Source: Blautia sp900556555 (GTDB taxonomy: Bacteria; Bacillota; Clostridia; Lachnospirales; Lachnospiraceae). From it: 64,000 nt of DNA. Position 1 is the first letter of the stretch; every line of letters begins with the position of its first letter. The position numbers were made by a program, and so were the translations under genes. A model generated the notes under the pieces. The model saw only the letters and a program-made list of their open reading frames with translations, was not told where the DNA came from and ran no database searches. Below, piece by piece: positions 1 to 6,774 of the stretch. Where the stretch lies: the NCBI GenBank assembly GCA_964250615.1, contig CAXUGM010000002.1; one strand, 5' to 3'.

Positions 1-16
1 AAGGAACGTGGTAATA

Positions 17-226
17 ATGTCGATTAGCTACCAAGTTATTTTAATGGACATGACCGTAAATGAGGTTGTGACAGAAAATGAGGATGGAAGTTATACAATT
101 TTTATTAATTCCAGATTGAATTATGAAAAGCAAACGAAAGCATATCTCCATGCTATGAAGCATATTACGGGAGATGATTTTCAGAAAGATGATGTGCAGA
201 GTATTGAATATTTGGCACACGGTTAA
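17..226 (+). CDS. Small accessory protein of an integrative element, unknown function
   Basis: A 69-residue protein read from the ATG at 17, with AAGGA at 1-5 as ribosome site; the GTG at 8 sits too close to that site. It begins MSISYQVILMDM and ends with an acidic stretch. A central segment reads HAMKHI, which faintly recalls the zinc helix of ImmA/IrrE-type peptidases, but no complete HExxH is present. Similar short proteins are common on clostridial prophages and conjugative elements. The function is not known, and assignment to the element rests on its position beside the lipoprotein and integrase. Confidence 0.6.
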   Translation: MSISYQVILMDMTVNEVVTENEDGSYTIFINSRLNYEKQTKAYLHAMKHITGDDFQKDDVQSIEYLAHG

Positions 227-276
227 TTCGCCACTGGCGTTTTAATAAATAAACATACCGCAAGGAGGAAAAGAAA

Positions 277-951
277 ATGAAGAAAAGGATTGTAGTAATG
301 CTAATGGCATCCATGATGATTTTAGGAGCTGTTGGATGCGGAGGAAGTGACAACAGAAAACAGGTAGAGTCCCAGAAAGAAATCTCAGCAGAGAAAAAAA
401 CCGAAGAAGAAAAGGAAGAAGCTGAAGAAGTAGCCGAAGAAAAAGAGGAAGAAACTGACGAAAGCACAACAGGGGAAGTCGTAGAAGAAAACGGATTAAG
501 AAAAGAACCGGTAGCGACAAACAAAGAATTAAATTTAGAAGGCGAAGTCGGTCCTTTTAAATACATAATTGAAGGAGTGCAGGTTTCTAAGCTTACAGCA
601 ACAACAGACGAAATGGCACAGATGCTCGGAATTGAAAAAGATAAAGAAGTTGCATTAGTCGCAATAAATGCATCCGCTGAAAATACCACAACTGATACAT
701 TATCTTTTTATTTAGGACAGGCTACTTTGACAACAAACACAAAAGAACAGGTAGAATCCGACATGCTTCTGAGTGAATATATCGAAGGCGAATTTCTTGG
801 CAATGTAAAGCATTCTGGAAATTTAGTATATATCTTAAAGAATTCAAAAGCTGAGGATGTCACAAACTTAACATTGCATATTGATGCTCCACATAACGAA
901 AATTTTGAGAACGTTGGAGAAGAGGTTAAAATTGATATAACTCTTAACTAA
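277..951 (+). CDS. Element-encoded lipoprotein with acidic linker
   Basis: A 224-residue predicted lipoprotein. A lysine-led hydrophobic signal peptide ends in the lipobox AVGC, placing the lipidated cysteine at residue 21. Residues 30-75 are a low-complexity Glu/Lys-rich linker. The remainder (about 85-224) is a compact beta-rich domain with the look of DUF4352-type surface lipoprotein domains; that family placement is a guess from composition and length. The start has a strong AAGGAGG at 261-267. It lies alone between the small accessory gene and the integrase, so it is cargo of the element. It should sit on the outer face of the membrane; no enzymatic motif is visible. Confidence 0.75.
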   Translation: MKKRIVVMLMASMMILGAVGCGGSDNRKQVESQKEISAEKKTEEEKEEAEEVAEEKEEETDESTTGEVVEENGLRKEPVATNKELNLEGEVGPFKYIIEGVQVSKLTATTDEMAQMLGIEKDKEVALVAINASAENTTTDTLSFYLGQATLTTNTKEQVESDMLLSEYIEGEFLGNVKHSGNLVYILKNSKAEDVTNLTLHIDAPHNENFENVGEEVKIDITLN

Positions 952-962
952 TAAAACAAAAA

Positions 963-1092
963 CCGCCCCTGTGTTACCAGCACAAGGACGGCAAGGAACT
1001 ATCCGAAGACAGATACCCAAATTCAAATATATTGTATCATCTTCGGAAACAGCTCGCAAGCTGAACTAATGTTCTTTGCTGGCTGTTATTTT
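963..1092 (+). other. Three consecutive hairpins upstream of the integrase, the last terminator-like
   Basis: The gap between lipoprotein and integrase is packed with inverted repeats on the + strand. Hairpin one spans 963-991 (CCG..CC.TGTG against CACA.GG.CGG). Hairpin two closes CCGAAGA at 1003-1009 on TCTTCGG at 1040-1046. Hairpin three closes AACAGC at 1048-1053 on GCTGTT at 1082-1087, with inner GCAA/TTGC and GAAC/GTTC stems, and runs into ATTTTTAT. The third is a plausible terminator for the lipoprotein transcript. The other two may be a structured leader, RNA or protein-binding sites for recombination. Confidence 0.5.
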
Positions 1093-1121
1093 TATACACA
1101 AAAATAGAAAGGAAGATGATT

Positions 1122-2264
1122 ATGGCAAAGTATAAGAAGCGTGCCGATGGTCGCTACTACACCACTATCCAAACAAATGAAATCAACCCTGAAACCGGGG
1201 AACGTGTCCGCATCCCGGTTTATGGAAAAAGTATCACTGAATTTGAGGATAACAAAGCCAGGATCCGTGACGAAATAAACAAAGGTATCTACACGAATGA
1301 CAAAGGCATCCTGTTTTCTGACTATAAGTGGACATGGCTGGAGACGTACAAGAACAACCGCTCCTACAACACACAGACTGCTTACAAAAACATCTTAAAG
1401 AACCACACAGGTTCACTTGACCAGTTAAAATTAAGCCAGATTAAAAAGAGTGATGTCCAATTGGGATACAATAATCTCAAAGGACATCCTGATCTGCAGC
1501 GTAGGTATATCCAGACAGTGAACCAGATTATTAAAGCAGCCATTGATGACGGATATATCTGGAAGAATGTTGCTGACAATATCGAAACGGACAAAGCAAA
1601 GAGAAAGAAGAAACGTGCTCTGACCAAGACGGAACGCCTGGCCATCCCTCACGCAGACTTTAGCCTGAGGGAAAAATGCTTTGAGGCTCTGCTGCACTAT
1701 GCTGGACTCCGCAGACAGGAAATCTCCGCCCTTACCCGGTTCGACATTGACCTGAACCAGCGTGTTATCCATATCAACAAAGCTGTTGAGTGGATTGGAG
1801 AAGTCCCACACATAAAAGACACGAAATCAGATGCCGGAGAACGTGACATTCCTATCCTAGAACCACTATTCCCTGTTTTAAAGGATTATCTGTCAGAACT
1901 CAACACAACTATCCTATTTCCAAATACAAGCGGTGAATACATGCACAAAACGCAGTACAGACGTTTCTTCGAAACTATCAAGCGAAAAATAAATACTGCT
2001 GCCGGAGGGAAACATAGATGGGAAGGAACGAAAATCATTTACACGGTTGATTTGTGCCAGGGGCTTACCTCTCATGTATTCCGCAGAGAGTTTGCCACTA
2101 TCCTGTATTATTCCGGGGTAGATATGTTAGATGCTATCCGAATGTTCGGTCATGCGGACGTCCAAGAGATGTTGAATATTTATGCAGAACTTAGAACAGA
2201 GGAATCCTCTTCTGCCGATAAGTTAAATTCCTACTTAGGACAGAAATATGCAAAATTTGGATAA
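1122..2264 (+). CDS. int: Tyrosine recombinase / integrase
   Basis: A 380-residue site-specific tyrosine recombinase that would integrate and excise the left element. The N-terminus (about 1-55) resembles an arm-binding domain, about 60-165 is the core-binding SAM-like helical domain, and the rest is the catalytic domain. Catalytic residues visible are Arg197 in GLRRQE, His318 and Arg321 in SHVFRRE, His344 in FGHAD and the nucleophile Tyr354 in NIYAEL. ATG 1122 is preferred over ATG 1116 because GAAAGGA at 1107-1113 leaves normal spacing only for the later codon. The gene lies 118 bp from the tRNA-Thr fragment, which is therefore its attachment site. Tandem repeats just downstream are likely arm sites. 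Confidence 0.92.
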   Translation: MAKYKKRADGRYYTTIQTNEINPETGERVRIPVYGKSITEFEDNKARIRDEINKGIYTNDKGILFSDYKWTWLETYKNNRSYNTQTAYKNILKNHTGSLDQLKLSQIKKSDVQLGYNNLKGHPDLQRRYIQTVNQIIKAAIDDGYIWKNVADNIETDKAKRKKKRALTKTERLAIPHADFSLREKCFEALLHYAGLRRQEISALTRFDIDLNQRVIHINKAVEWIGEVPHIKDTKSDAGERDIPILEPLFPVLKDYLSELNTTILFPNTSGEYMHKTQYRRFFETIKRKINTAAGGKHRWEGTKIIYTVDLCQGLTSHVFRREFATILYYSGVDMLDAIRMFGHADVQEMLNIYAELRTEESSSADKLNSYLGQKYAKFG

Positions 2265-2301
2265 TATACATCATTTTTGCATACACGTTTTTTGACCCTA
2301 T

Positions 2302-2323
2302 TTTAGTCAAAATTTAGTCAAAA
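2302..2323 (+). repeat. Perfect tandem 11-bp repeat, probable integrase arm sites
   Basis: TTTAGTCAAAA occurs twice with no gap (2302-2312 and 2313-2323), and an inverted relative, TTTTTTGACCC, lies at 2288-2298. Such short repeats between an integrase gene and its crossover site are typically bound by the N-terminal arm-binding domain. The assignment is inferred from position. Confidence 0.5.
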
Positions 2324-2382
2324 CAGAAATTTTCTTCAAAAAACCCAGTGTTTATGCGGGTTTCAGCCTTTGAGACGTATGG

Positions 2383-2424
2383 CTCGTAATGAAGGGGTCG
2401 TGGGTTCGAGTCCCATTTTCAGCT
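2383..2424 (+). pseudogene. 3' fragment of tRNA-Thr(CGT): attachment site (attR)
   Basis: From the anticodon loop CTCGTAA (anticodon CGT, reading ACG, threonine) the sequence folds as a tRNA 3' half. It has anticodon-stem strand TGAAG, a five-base variable loop, T-arm GTGGG/TTCGAGT/CCCAT, acceptor strand TTTCAGC and discriminator T at 2424. Bases left of 2383 do not pair with TGAAG, so the 5' half is missing. This is the displaced original 3' end; the integrated element should carry a copy that completes the tRNA at its far end. The tRNA's own terminator remains just downstream. Confidence 0.8.
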
Positions 2425-2431
2425 TAGTCCT

Positions 2432-2478
2432 AAAACGGCTGGAACCTAGCCAATATAAGGTTCCAGCCGTTTTTATTA
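2432..2478 (+). terminator. Rho-independent terminator of the displaced tRNA-Thr
   Basis: A 15-bp stem (2432-2446 with 2459-2473, AAAACGGCTGGAACC and its complement) is followed by a T-rich run. It lies 8 bp after the tRNA fragment and fits a native tRNA terminator left behind by the insertion. Confidence 0.85.
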
Positions 2479-2523
2479 TTTCTCTCCCCGTTACTTTGGG
2501 TATTTACCATATCATTAAATCTC

Positions 2524-2940
2524 TCAACTATTCTTCACAAATTCACTTCCACATTTTGGACAGCGAATACTTATTTTTCCCTTTCCTCTTGGTATCCTGA
2601 TTTTCTGTTTACACTGCGGACAGGTATAAATATGAAATTCCTTCCTCTGTTGCTGCATATATTTGCTTTTTCCGAAAAATCTCCGCACACGGTTTTCTAT
2701 GGACAGATATTTCTGATTCTCTGCATAACGTTTCGAAATATTCCTGGAAAACATCCTGTAATATATCAAAAAAATCAATAAGAACTCCCAGGATGTGAAC
2801 ACCATGCTAAAATACTCATTTCTCACAAACAAATTTCCCACTGCAAAAACCAAGAGCATAATAACCAGAAACATGTTCAGCTTATCTGTTCCATATCTCC
2901 CATACATAAATTTTGAAAATTTTTCTTTTATTTTATTCAT
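2524..2940 (-). CDS. Membrane protein with C-terminal zinc ribbon
   Basis: A 138-residue protein with two hydrophobic segments (about 22-40 and 50-65), a basic middle region rich in Lys/Arg and aromatic residues, and a C-terminal CPQC...CPKC zinc ribbon (about residues 109-131). The topology suggests two membrane helices with a cytosolic zinc knuckle. The start is ATG 2940 with AAAGGGAAG upstream, 4 bp after the stop of the flavodoxin gene, so the two are almost certainly cotranscribed. Related short proteins occur in Lachnospiraceae, but no function is established that I know of. Confidence 0.7.
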   Translation of the reverse strand: MNKIKEKFSKFMYGRYGTDKLNMFLVIMLLVFAVGNLFVRNEYFSMVFTSWEFLLIFLIYYRMFSRNISKRYAENQKYLSIENRVRRFFGKSKYMQQQRKEFHIYTCPQCKQKIRIPRGKGKISIRCPKCGSEFVKNS

Positions 2941-2944
2941 GTCT

Positions 2945-3466
2945 CTACGCTTCCCTTTTTATTTTTTCAAATATTTGATTCACAAACATTCTGGCATTCT
3001 GCAAATCCTGACGGTCAGGATGCAGCATAGCTCTGTCAAAATTCTGAATCATGGCATCCACCTGTGCCGCATTTTTTTCTGTCCTCATACCAGTATATTT
3101 CTGCCGCACAGAAATAGGCATCTTACCCTGACAGATATAAGAACCAAGATATTCATTGTCATCTTCTATAAATACCCTGATATTTTCTTCTAATTTTTTA
3201 TAATAGGCGGGACTGTTCCCCATACCGCAGGTACCAAAAAGTGCAATCTTTTTTCCCTGCAGGCTTCCCAGATAATCCAGGACATCTACACTTGCCGTTC
3301 CTCTATCTGTCCAGAATCCTATGAAATAAAGATCTCCCATATCATAATCTGTCTGTCCATCCAGAGGGGCAATGTCTTTTCGTTTTCCCGGAATCGCTTC
3401 AAAAATAGATTTTGCCAGCATTTCCGTATTTCCGGTTCTGCTTTTATAAAGAACCTGTGTTTTCAT
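2945..3466 (-). CDS. Flavodoxin-family protein
   Basis: A 173-residue flavodoxin-like electron carrier or FMN-dependent redox protein. The N-terminal phosphate-binding loop reads YKSRTGNTEMLA, matching the (S/T)-R-T-G-N-T signature that binds FMN phosphate. Later GFWTDRGTA and FGTCGMGNS fit the isoalloxazine loops. The start at ATG 3466 is chosen because GGAAGGA ends 9 bp before it; two earlier in-frame ATGs overlap that ribosome site. It is the first gene of a pair with the zinc-ribbon protein. The satellite at 3548-12086 has inserted just upstream of its promoter region, which could change its expression. The redox partner is unknown. Confidence 0.8.
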   Translation of the reverse strand: MKTQVLYKSRTGNTEMLAKSIFEAIPGKRKDIAPLDGQTDYDMGDLYFIGFWTDRGTASVDVLDYLGSLQGKKIALFGTCGMGNSPAYYKKLEENIRVFIEDDNEYLGSYICQGKMPISVRQKYTGMRTEKNAAQVDAMIQNFDRAMLHPDRQDLQNARMFVNQIFEKIKREA

Positions 3467-3547
3467 ACTTCTCATTCCTTCCATTGTCTGTCTTGGTTAT
3501 ATTCTATCACCAAACCAACGGAAAAAACATTTCGTGATTCTTAAAAA

Positions 3548-3562
3548 TTATAAAGTCTCTAT
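3548..3562 (+). repeat. Candidate left attachment core of the satellite
   Basis: TTATAAAGTCTCTAT here and TTATCAAGTCTCTAT at 12072-12086 are direct repeats (14/15) that bracket every satellite gene and lie outside the 18-bp internal repeats. The layout core-arm ... arm-core is what an integrated tyrosine-recombinase element should show. The repeat is short, so chance is not excluded. Confidence 0.5.
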
Positions 3563-3661
3563 GAACTTTTGATTTATTTTGTATTTTACCACATTTTCCT
3601 ACTGTATGCACGCCATTTTTCATAAGATTTTATGTGCTTATCTACCTATTATATATATTTC

Positions 3662-3679
3662 AGTATCATTCTAGTATCA
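3662..3679 (+). repeat. 18-bp direct repeat, left copy (probable arm site)
   Basis: AGTATCATTCTAGTATCA is identical at 3662-3679 and 11996-12013. Internally it is itself a doubled heptamer, AGTATCA-TTCT-AGTATCA. The left copy overlaps the stop codon of the sigma-factor gene, and the right copy lies 7 bp after the integrase stop. It could be the crossover core or, more likely, integrase arm sites. Confidence 0.7.
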
Positions 3680-4597
3680 CAGACAGCCATTCCTTTTGAG
3701 GTATTTCAGTTCTTCCAGCTCCCAGTCCCGCAATGCTGCTCTCTCTGTTGAACTTGTCCATGTCATATTGAAACGCTCAACACCATTTCCTTGCAACCCC
3801 ATGGAATAGATACGGTTGTCATCTGGAAGGAATGGGCGTAGTAATTTGCTTTTGGATGGCTTTCTAAGCTCTCTAAGCCCCTGCCGTTCCCTCTGCCTTG
3901 CCATCTCTACAGAAACGCCCTGGTCTTCTGCTATCTCTCTAAAGGTCATGTTGTCCTGGTATCTTGCCCGGATGGTCTTTGCCTGAGTATCCGTGAGAGA
4001 ATCTACCAACGGCCATACCACTGCACAAAGTTCTTCCTTTTGCACCTTTTCTAGTACCATACTTTCCACTTGCTCTTCTTCGTCCATACTCCCTGGTATC
4101 AGATCATATAAAGAACAATCCTCATCTTCTCCCATAGGAACGTCTAAGCTCCCTATTTTAGCCATTTGCACCGCCTTTTTTAGGTTCTCTAACATTTCCC
4201 AGCTAAGGTCGAGAAAGTGGCAAATCTCCCCGTCTGTGGGCTTCCTATGATAGTTCTGCTGCCACTTCTGAACCATCTTGTTATATTCCCGGATTCTCCC
4301 TTGCATAAACTCTGGTAGTCGGATAGTGCCGTTACTCTTGATATACCGGCTCATATACTGTTTTATCCAGAAGGACGCATAATGAAGAAATGTAACGCCC
4401 TCATCCGAGTTATAATGTTCTACTGCTGCACTAAGCCCCAGGTATCCTTCCTGTTCCAAATCCTCTTCCTCTGCGTAGGCTTTATACTGGTTCACAATCT
4501 TATGGATAAAACCCCTGTTCTGTTGCCATAGCTGCAGCATATTCTCCGCGACATTGTCGCCGGCTTGAATCCGTAATACTAACTGCTCATTTTCCAT
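3677..4597 (-). CDS. Sigma-70 family RNA polymerase sigma factor (element-encoded)
   Basis: A 306-residue sigma factor, probably directing host RNA polymerase to element or helper-phage promoters. The region 2 core includes DLEQEGYLGL (about 46-55) and the DNA-melting stretch FWIKQYMSRYIKS (about 77-89). A region 3-like helical domain follows, and the region 4 helix-turn-helix (about 205-245) contains LTDTQAKTIRARY and FREIAEDQGVS. A tail of about 55 residues follows region 4 and is unusual. It is the last gene of the leftward block, 150 bp after the capsid gene and beyond a terminator, so it may have separate expression. The ribosome site is AAAGGAAGAGGAT. The stop codon lies inside the 18-bp terminal repeat. 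Confidence 0.85.
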   Translation of the reverse strand: MENEQLVLRIQAGDNVAENMLQLWQQNRGFIHKIVNQYKAYAEEEDLEQEGYLGLSAAVEHYNSDEGVTFLHYASFWIKQYMSRYIKSNGTIRLPEFMQGRIREYNKMVQKWQQNYHRKPTDGEICHFLDLSWEMLENLKKAVQMAKIGSLDVPMGEDEDCSLYDLIPGSMDEEEQVESMVLEKVQKEELCAVVWPLVDSLTDTQAKTIRARYQDNMTFREIAEDQGVSVEMARQRERQGLRELRKPSKSKLLRPFLPDDNRIYSMGLQGNGVERFNMTWTSSTERAALRDWELEELKYLKRNGCL

Positions 4598-4702
4598 CTC
4601 AGATCCTCTTCCTTTCTGAGTAGCGTGTGTTTTTTTTCACAGTGACAGTATGTGAAGGTCGGAGTAAGGGACGGGAGGGGGGTATGCCCCAATAAAAGTA
4701 AA

Positions 4703-4735
4703 AAGGACAAGTAAAACTTTTCGCTACTCGTCCTT
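4703..4735 (-). terminator. Terminator after the capsid gene
   Basis: On the minus strand AAGGACGAGTA pairs with the TTACTTGTCCTT arm around a short loop and is followed by a T-rich stretch. It begins 12 bp past the capsid stop and would limit read-through into the sigma-factor gene. Confidence 0.7.
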
Positions 4736-4747
4736 CTCCACTCAACC

Positions 4748-5575
4748 CTATGCGATAGATTGATAATAAATTCCGTCCTTCTTATTTTCAAGGACAAACG
4801 CATCGTAACAAATACGCCCAGTGATGATTGTGCCACTAGACAACGGAGTGCTGTCATGTGCTGTATAATCTTCTAATTTTACTGGTGCTGTACAAGCTGA
4901 AGGATGCGCAATCATAAAACCAAAATTAGCCGGAAGTCTGCTCGCTGGTACTTTGACAACTGCCATTCCGTCAATATATCCCACGACTCCTTTAATTTTC
5001 ATTTCAGCTCCTACCTCTGTAGAGTCAAAAGCTGTTGACTGTTTAAGAAGTGTATAAGTTGCCGGCGTAACAACTAGTACTCTTTCTGTGTCCGGAACTT
5101 CTTTATCGTCCATGTACTCACTACCAGCAAGAATCTCTGTATAGATGTTTTCTTTAGTGAGTGCTTTTATGACTTTCTTTCCGGCTCCTGTTGTCATTTT
5201 ATCATACACATATTTATCAACTTCCGGAACCACAACTTCGCGAAGCTGTCTCGCTAATGCTTCACCCGCTTGCAAGTTTGTTTCGTCTTCGTCAAGTTTA
5301 TCAATGTTAAAAATAAAACTTCTATCCTTTGACAGTGTCAACAACTCTGTCTGTGTAGATAAATCCAGCAAGTCCCCATATCTTGAGATTTTTCCGTCAT
5401 CTTCTGTTTTATTTCTTCCGTAGTCATTCATTTTTGCCGTGGAAATCTTCCACAATCTAATTGCGTGCGCTCCGTCCCAGTTATAGTCAGTATTTGTCAA
5501 TAAAGACATTTTACTTTCAGCTTTAAAAAGCTCGTCTGTCTTTGGAGCGTATACTGTTGTTAATTCATTACCCAT
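4748..5575 (-). CDS. Phage major-capsid-like protein
   Basis: A 275-residue protein that I read as a major capsid (head) protein of the HK97-like fold group. The call rests on length, on the conserved style of the N-terminus (LFKAESKMSLLTNTDYNW), the mixed acidic beta/helix pattern, a late segment FGFMIAHPSACTAPVKLEDY typical of capsid A-domains, and its place directly behind a scaffold-like gene, the standard phage order. The start ATG 5575 has AGGAGATATT upstream, 13 bp after the scaffold stop, so the pair is translated from one message. No protease or portal gene is nearby. It could assemble satellite-sized shells or co-assemble with a helper phage's capsid. Confidence 0.75.
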   Translation of the reverse strand: MGNELTTVYAPKTDELFKAESKMSLLTNTDYNWDGAHAIRLWKISTAKMNDYGRNKTEDDGKISRYGDLLDLSTQTELLTLSKDRSFIFNIDKLDEDETNLQAGEALARQLREVVVPEVDKYVYDKMTTGAGKKVIKALTKENIYTEILAGSEYMDDKEVPDTERVLVVTPATYTLLKQSTAFDSTEVGAEMKIKGVVGYIDGMAVVKVPASRLPANFGFMIAHPSACTAPVKLEDYTAHDSTPLSSGTIITGRICYDAFVLENKKDGIYYQSIA

Positions 5576-5587
5576 TTATAATATCTC

Positions 5588-6061
5588 CTATCTGATGTTA
5601 CTATATCTAGGCTCGTGTTTTGTACCGATTGCCGGAAAATCACCTGTTGTGTCTCCATCTGGTTCAGCTACATAGTCATATGTCCGTCTATGGTGTTTAG
5701 TTGCATCAACAACCTTGACAATTGCTCTAACTTTATCTTCGAAATTTTCTCCTTCGTTTAATGTAACGAGCTCCAAAAGACTTTCTGGATAATTATTCCT
5801 TTTTAGAAATTCGGTACGTTCGTATAATTCTATTCGCTTATTAAGAGCGTCCTCTTTTTCAGCAAGTTCTTGTTCTCTTTTTTGGAACTTTTTCTCGTTA
5901 TACTCCACACGATCCTGTTCCTTTTTGCGTTCATTTAGCCTATTTCGTATAATGTTGTTTACCTCTTCTTGGGTAAATAATCTTTTGTTTTTAGGTTCTA
6001 CGTGTTCGGCTTCCTGTTCATGTTCATGAGTGAAATCTGCACTATTTTCTTCTAAAATCAT
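5588..6061 (-). CDS. Phage scaffold-like protein (DUF4355-like)
   Basis: A 157-residue acidic, strongly helical protein. Residues 1-25 are Glu/His-rich. About 30-95 form a charged coiled coil starting LFTQEEVNNIIRNRLNERKK, and the C-terminal tail is flexible. This is the architecture of DUF4355-like and other phage scaffolding proteins that fill and shape the procapsid and are encoded directly upstream of the major capsid gene, as here. The ribosome site AGGGAAAGG precedes ATG 6061. A structured RNA element (6111-6200) lies immediately upstream in the same transcript and may control its translation. Confidence 0.75.
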   Translation of the reverse strand: MILEENSADFTHEHEQEAEHVEPKNKRLFTQEEVNNIIRNRLNERKKEQDRVEYNEKKFQKREQELAEKEDALNKRIELYERTEFLKRNNYPESLLELVTLNEGENFEDKVRAIVKVVDATKHHRRTYDYVAEPDGDTTGDFPAIGTKHEPRYSNIR

Positions 6062-6110
6062 TTTAAATCCTTTCCCTGTTTAACGCCCAGTCGGCTTATT
6101 TTGGGAGAAT

Positions 6111-6200
6111 AGAGCAAATAAAAAAAGGCACAGAAACAACTTTTCAGTTATTCCCACGCCTTTTCTATGGCTTCCAGCTCTTTGCTGGGGTACTTGCTCT
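6111..6200 (-). ncRNA. Structured RNA: closed three-way junction with 19-bp GAAA-capped hairpin
   Basis: Read on the minus strand, AGAGCAA (6200-6194) pairs with TTGCTCT (6117-6111) and encloses two hairpins. The first is CCAGC-AAAGA-GCTGG (6188-6174). The second is a continuous 19-bp stem with a GAAA tetraloop (6164-6123). Several G-U pairs in the long stem become mismatches on the other strand, so the RNA is made from the minus strand. The long hairpin ends in a run of T, so it could act as a terminator. It sits between a 53-residue gene and the scaffold gene. It could be a switchable terminator, a processing site or a stand-alone RNA. Confidence 0.6.
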
Positions 6201-6231
6201 GTAATAATTATATCATTTTACGATGATTTAA

Positions 6232-6393
6232 TCAATTATTTTCAGATGCTTCTTTCAGTACAATATAAGCTTTTTTAAACTGTCCTTTATATTCCTTAGA
6301 AGTCTTATACTTCTGCACCATAGGCGCAAGCCTTTTAAGAACCTCCTGAAGCTCCTTAGGGCTTTCATAAGATACTTTAATTTTAACGCTCAT
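6232..6393 (-). CDS. Small element protein, 53 residues
   Basis: A short gene easily missed by length filters. ATG 6393 has AAAGGAGGG upstream and runs 53 codons to TGA at 6232. The product begins MSVKIKVSYESPKELQEVL and is basic (Lys-rich), with a predicted beta strand followed by two helices. Similar tiny proteins recur among early genes of Gram-positive phages, without known function. It lies 15 bp after the stop of the 95-residue gene in the same transcript. Confidence 0.7.
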   Translation of the reverse strand: MSVKIKVSYESPKELQEVLKRLAPMVQKYKTSKEYKGQFKKAYIVLKEASENN

Positions 6394-6408
6394 ATCTTCC
6401 GCCCTCCT

Positions 6409-6696
6409 TTATTTGCTTTCCAGTTCTTCCACAGTAGGAGCTGCAGCATACAATGAGTCATAATCCACTAATATTCTTCTGGCCTTCTGCTTCTCAATAG
6501 ACTTCACATAATATCCTTTAGAGGTGAAATTCTCCTCAATATAGTTATGGATGCCACCCTTTAATACTTCACAGGCTCTCAGACACTCTCCATCATATAC
6601 CTTAATGGTTTCATGTACCTGTCTGGGTTTTCTCTCTCTTAAATCATAATAAACAACTTTGTATCCGTATAGTGTAAGTAATTTTTTTGAGTTCAT
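6409..6696 (-). CDS. Element protein of unknown function, 95 residues
   Basis: A 95-residue, mildly basic protein (MNSKKLLTLYGYKVVYYDLR...) without recognisable motif. The AGAAAGGATATT ribosome site is well placed before ATG 6696. Predicted mixed strand/helix; no membrane segment or signal. It belongs to the leftward early block between the primase and the capsid pair. I do not recognise the family. Confidence 0.65.
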   Translation of the reverse strand: MNSKKLLTLYGYKVVYYDLRERKPRQVHETIKVYDGECLRACEVLKGGIHNYIEENFTSKGYYVKSIEKQKARRILVDYDSLYAAAPTVEELESK

Positions 6697-6774
6697 AATA
6701 ATATCCTTTCTCTATGCCCTGCTGCCATCCAGATCAGGTACGCTACTACCCTTAAACGGCAACAGGGAAATATA

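Larger units (their letters stand above)
1..2424 (+). mobile_element. Right end of a tRNA-Thr-integrated element (left end outside window)
   Basis: A small accessory protein, a lipoprotein and a tyrosine integrase lie directly left of an isolated 3' tRNA fragment. This is the arrangement left when an integrase recombines into the 3' half of a tRNA gene. The rest of the element, and the rebuilt intact tRNA, should lie left of the window. Whether it is an ICE, a prophage or a smaller island cannot be judged from this end. The right boundary lies within the tRNA identity segment, 2383-2424. Confidence 0.75.

Noticed and set aside
165..689. Antisense Ser/Phe-rich open frame opposite the lipoprotein
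   Set aside because: Created by the complement of the Glu/Lys-rich linker; no independent signals.
6144..6203. Coding-like stretch LLQSKYPSKELEAIEKAWE on the minus strand
   Set aside because: An in-frame stop precedes it and no start codon exists; the same bases form the structured RNA, so it is at most a gene remnant.
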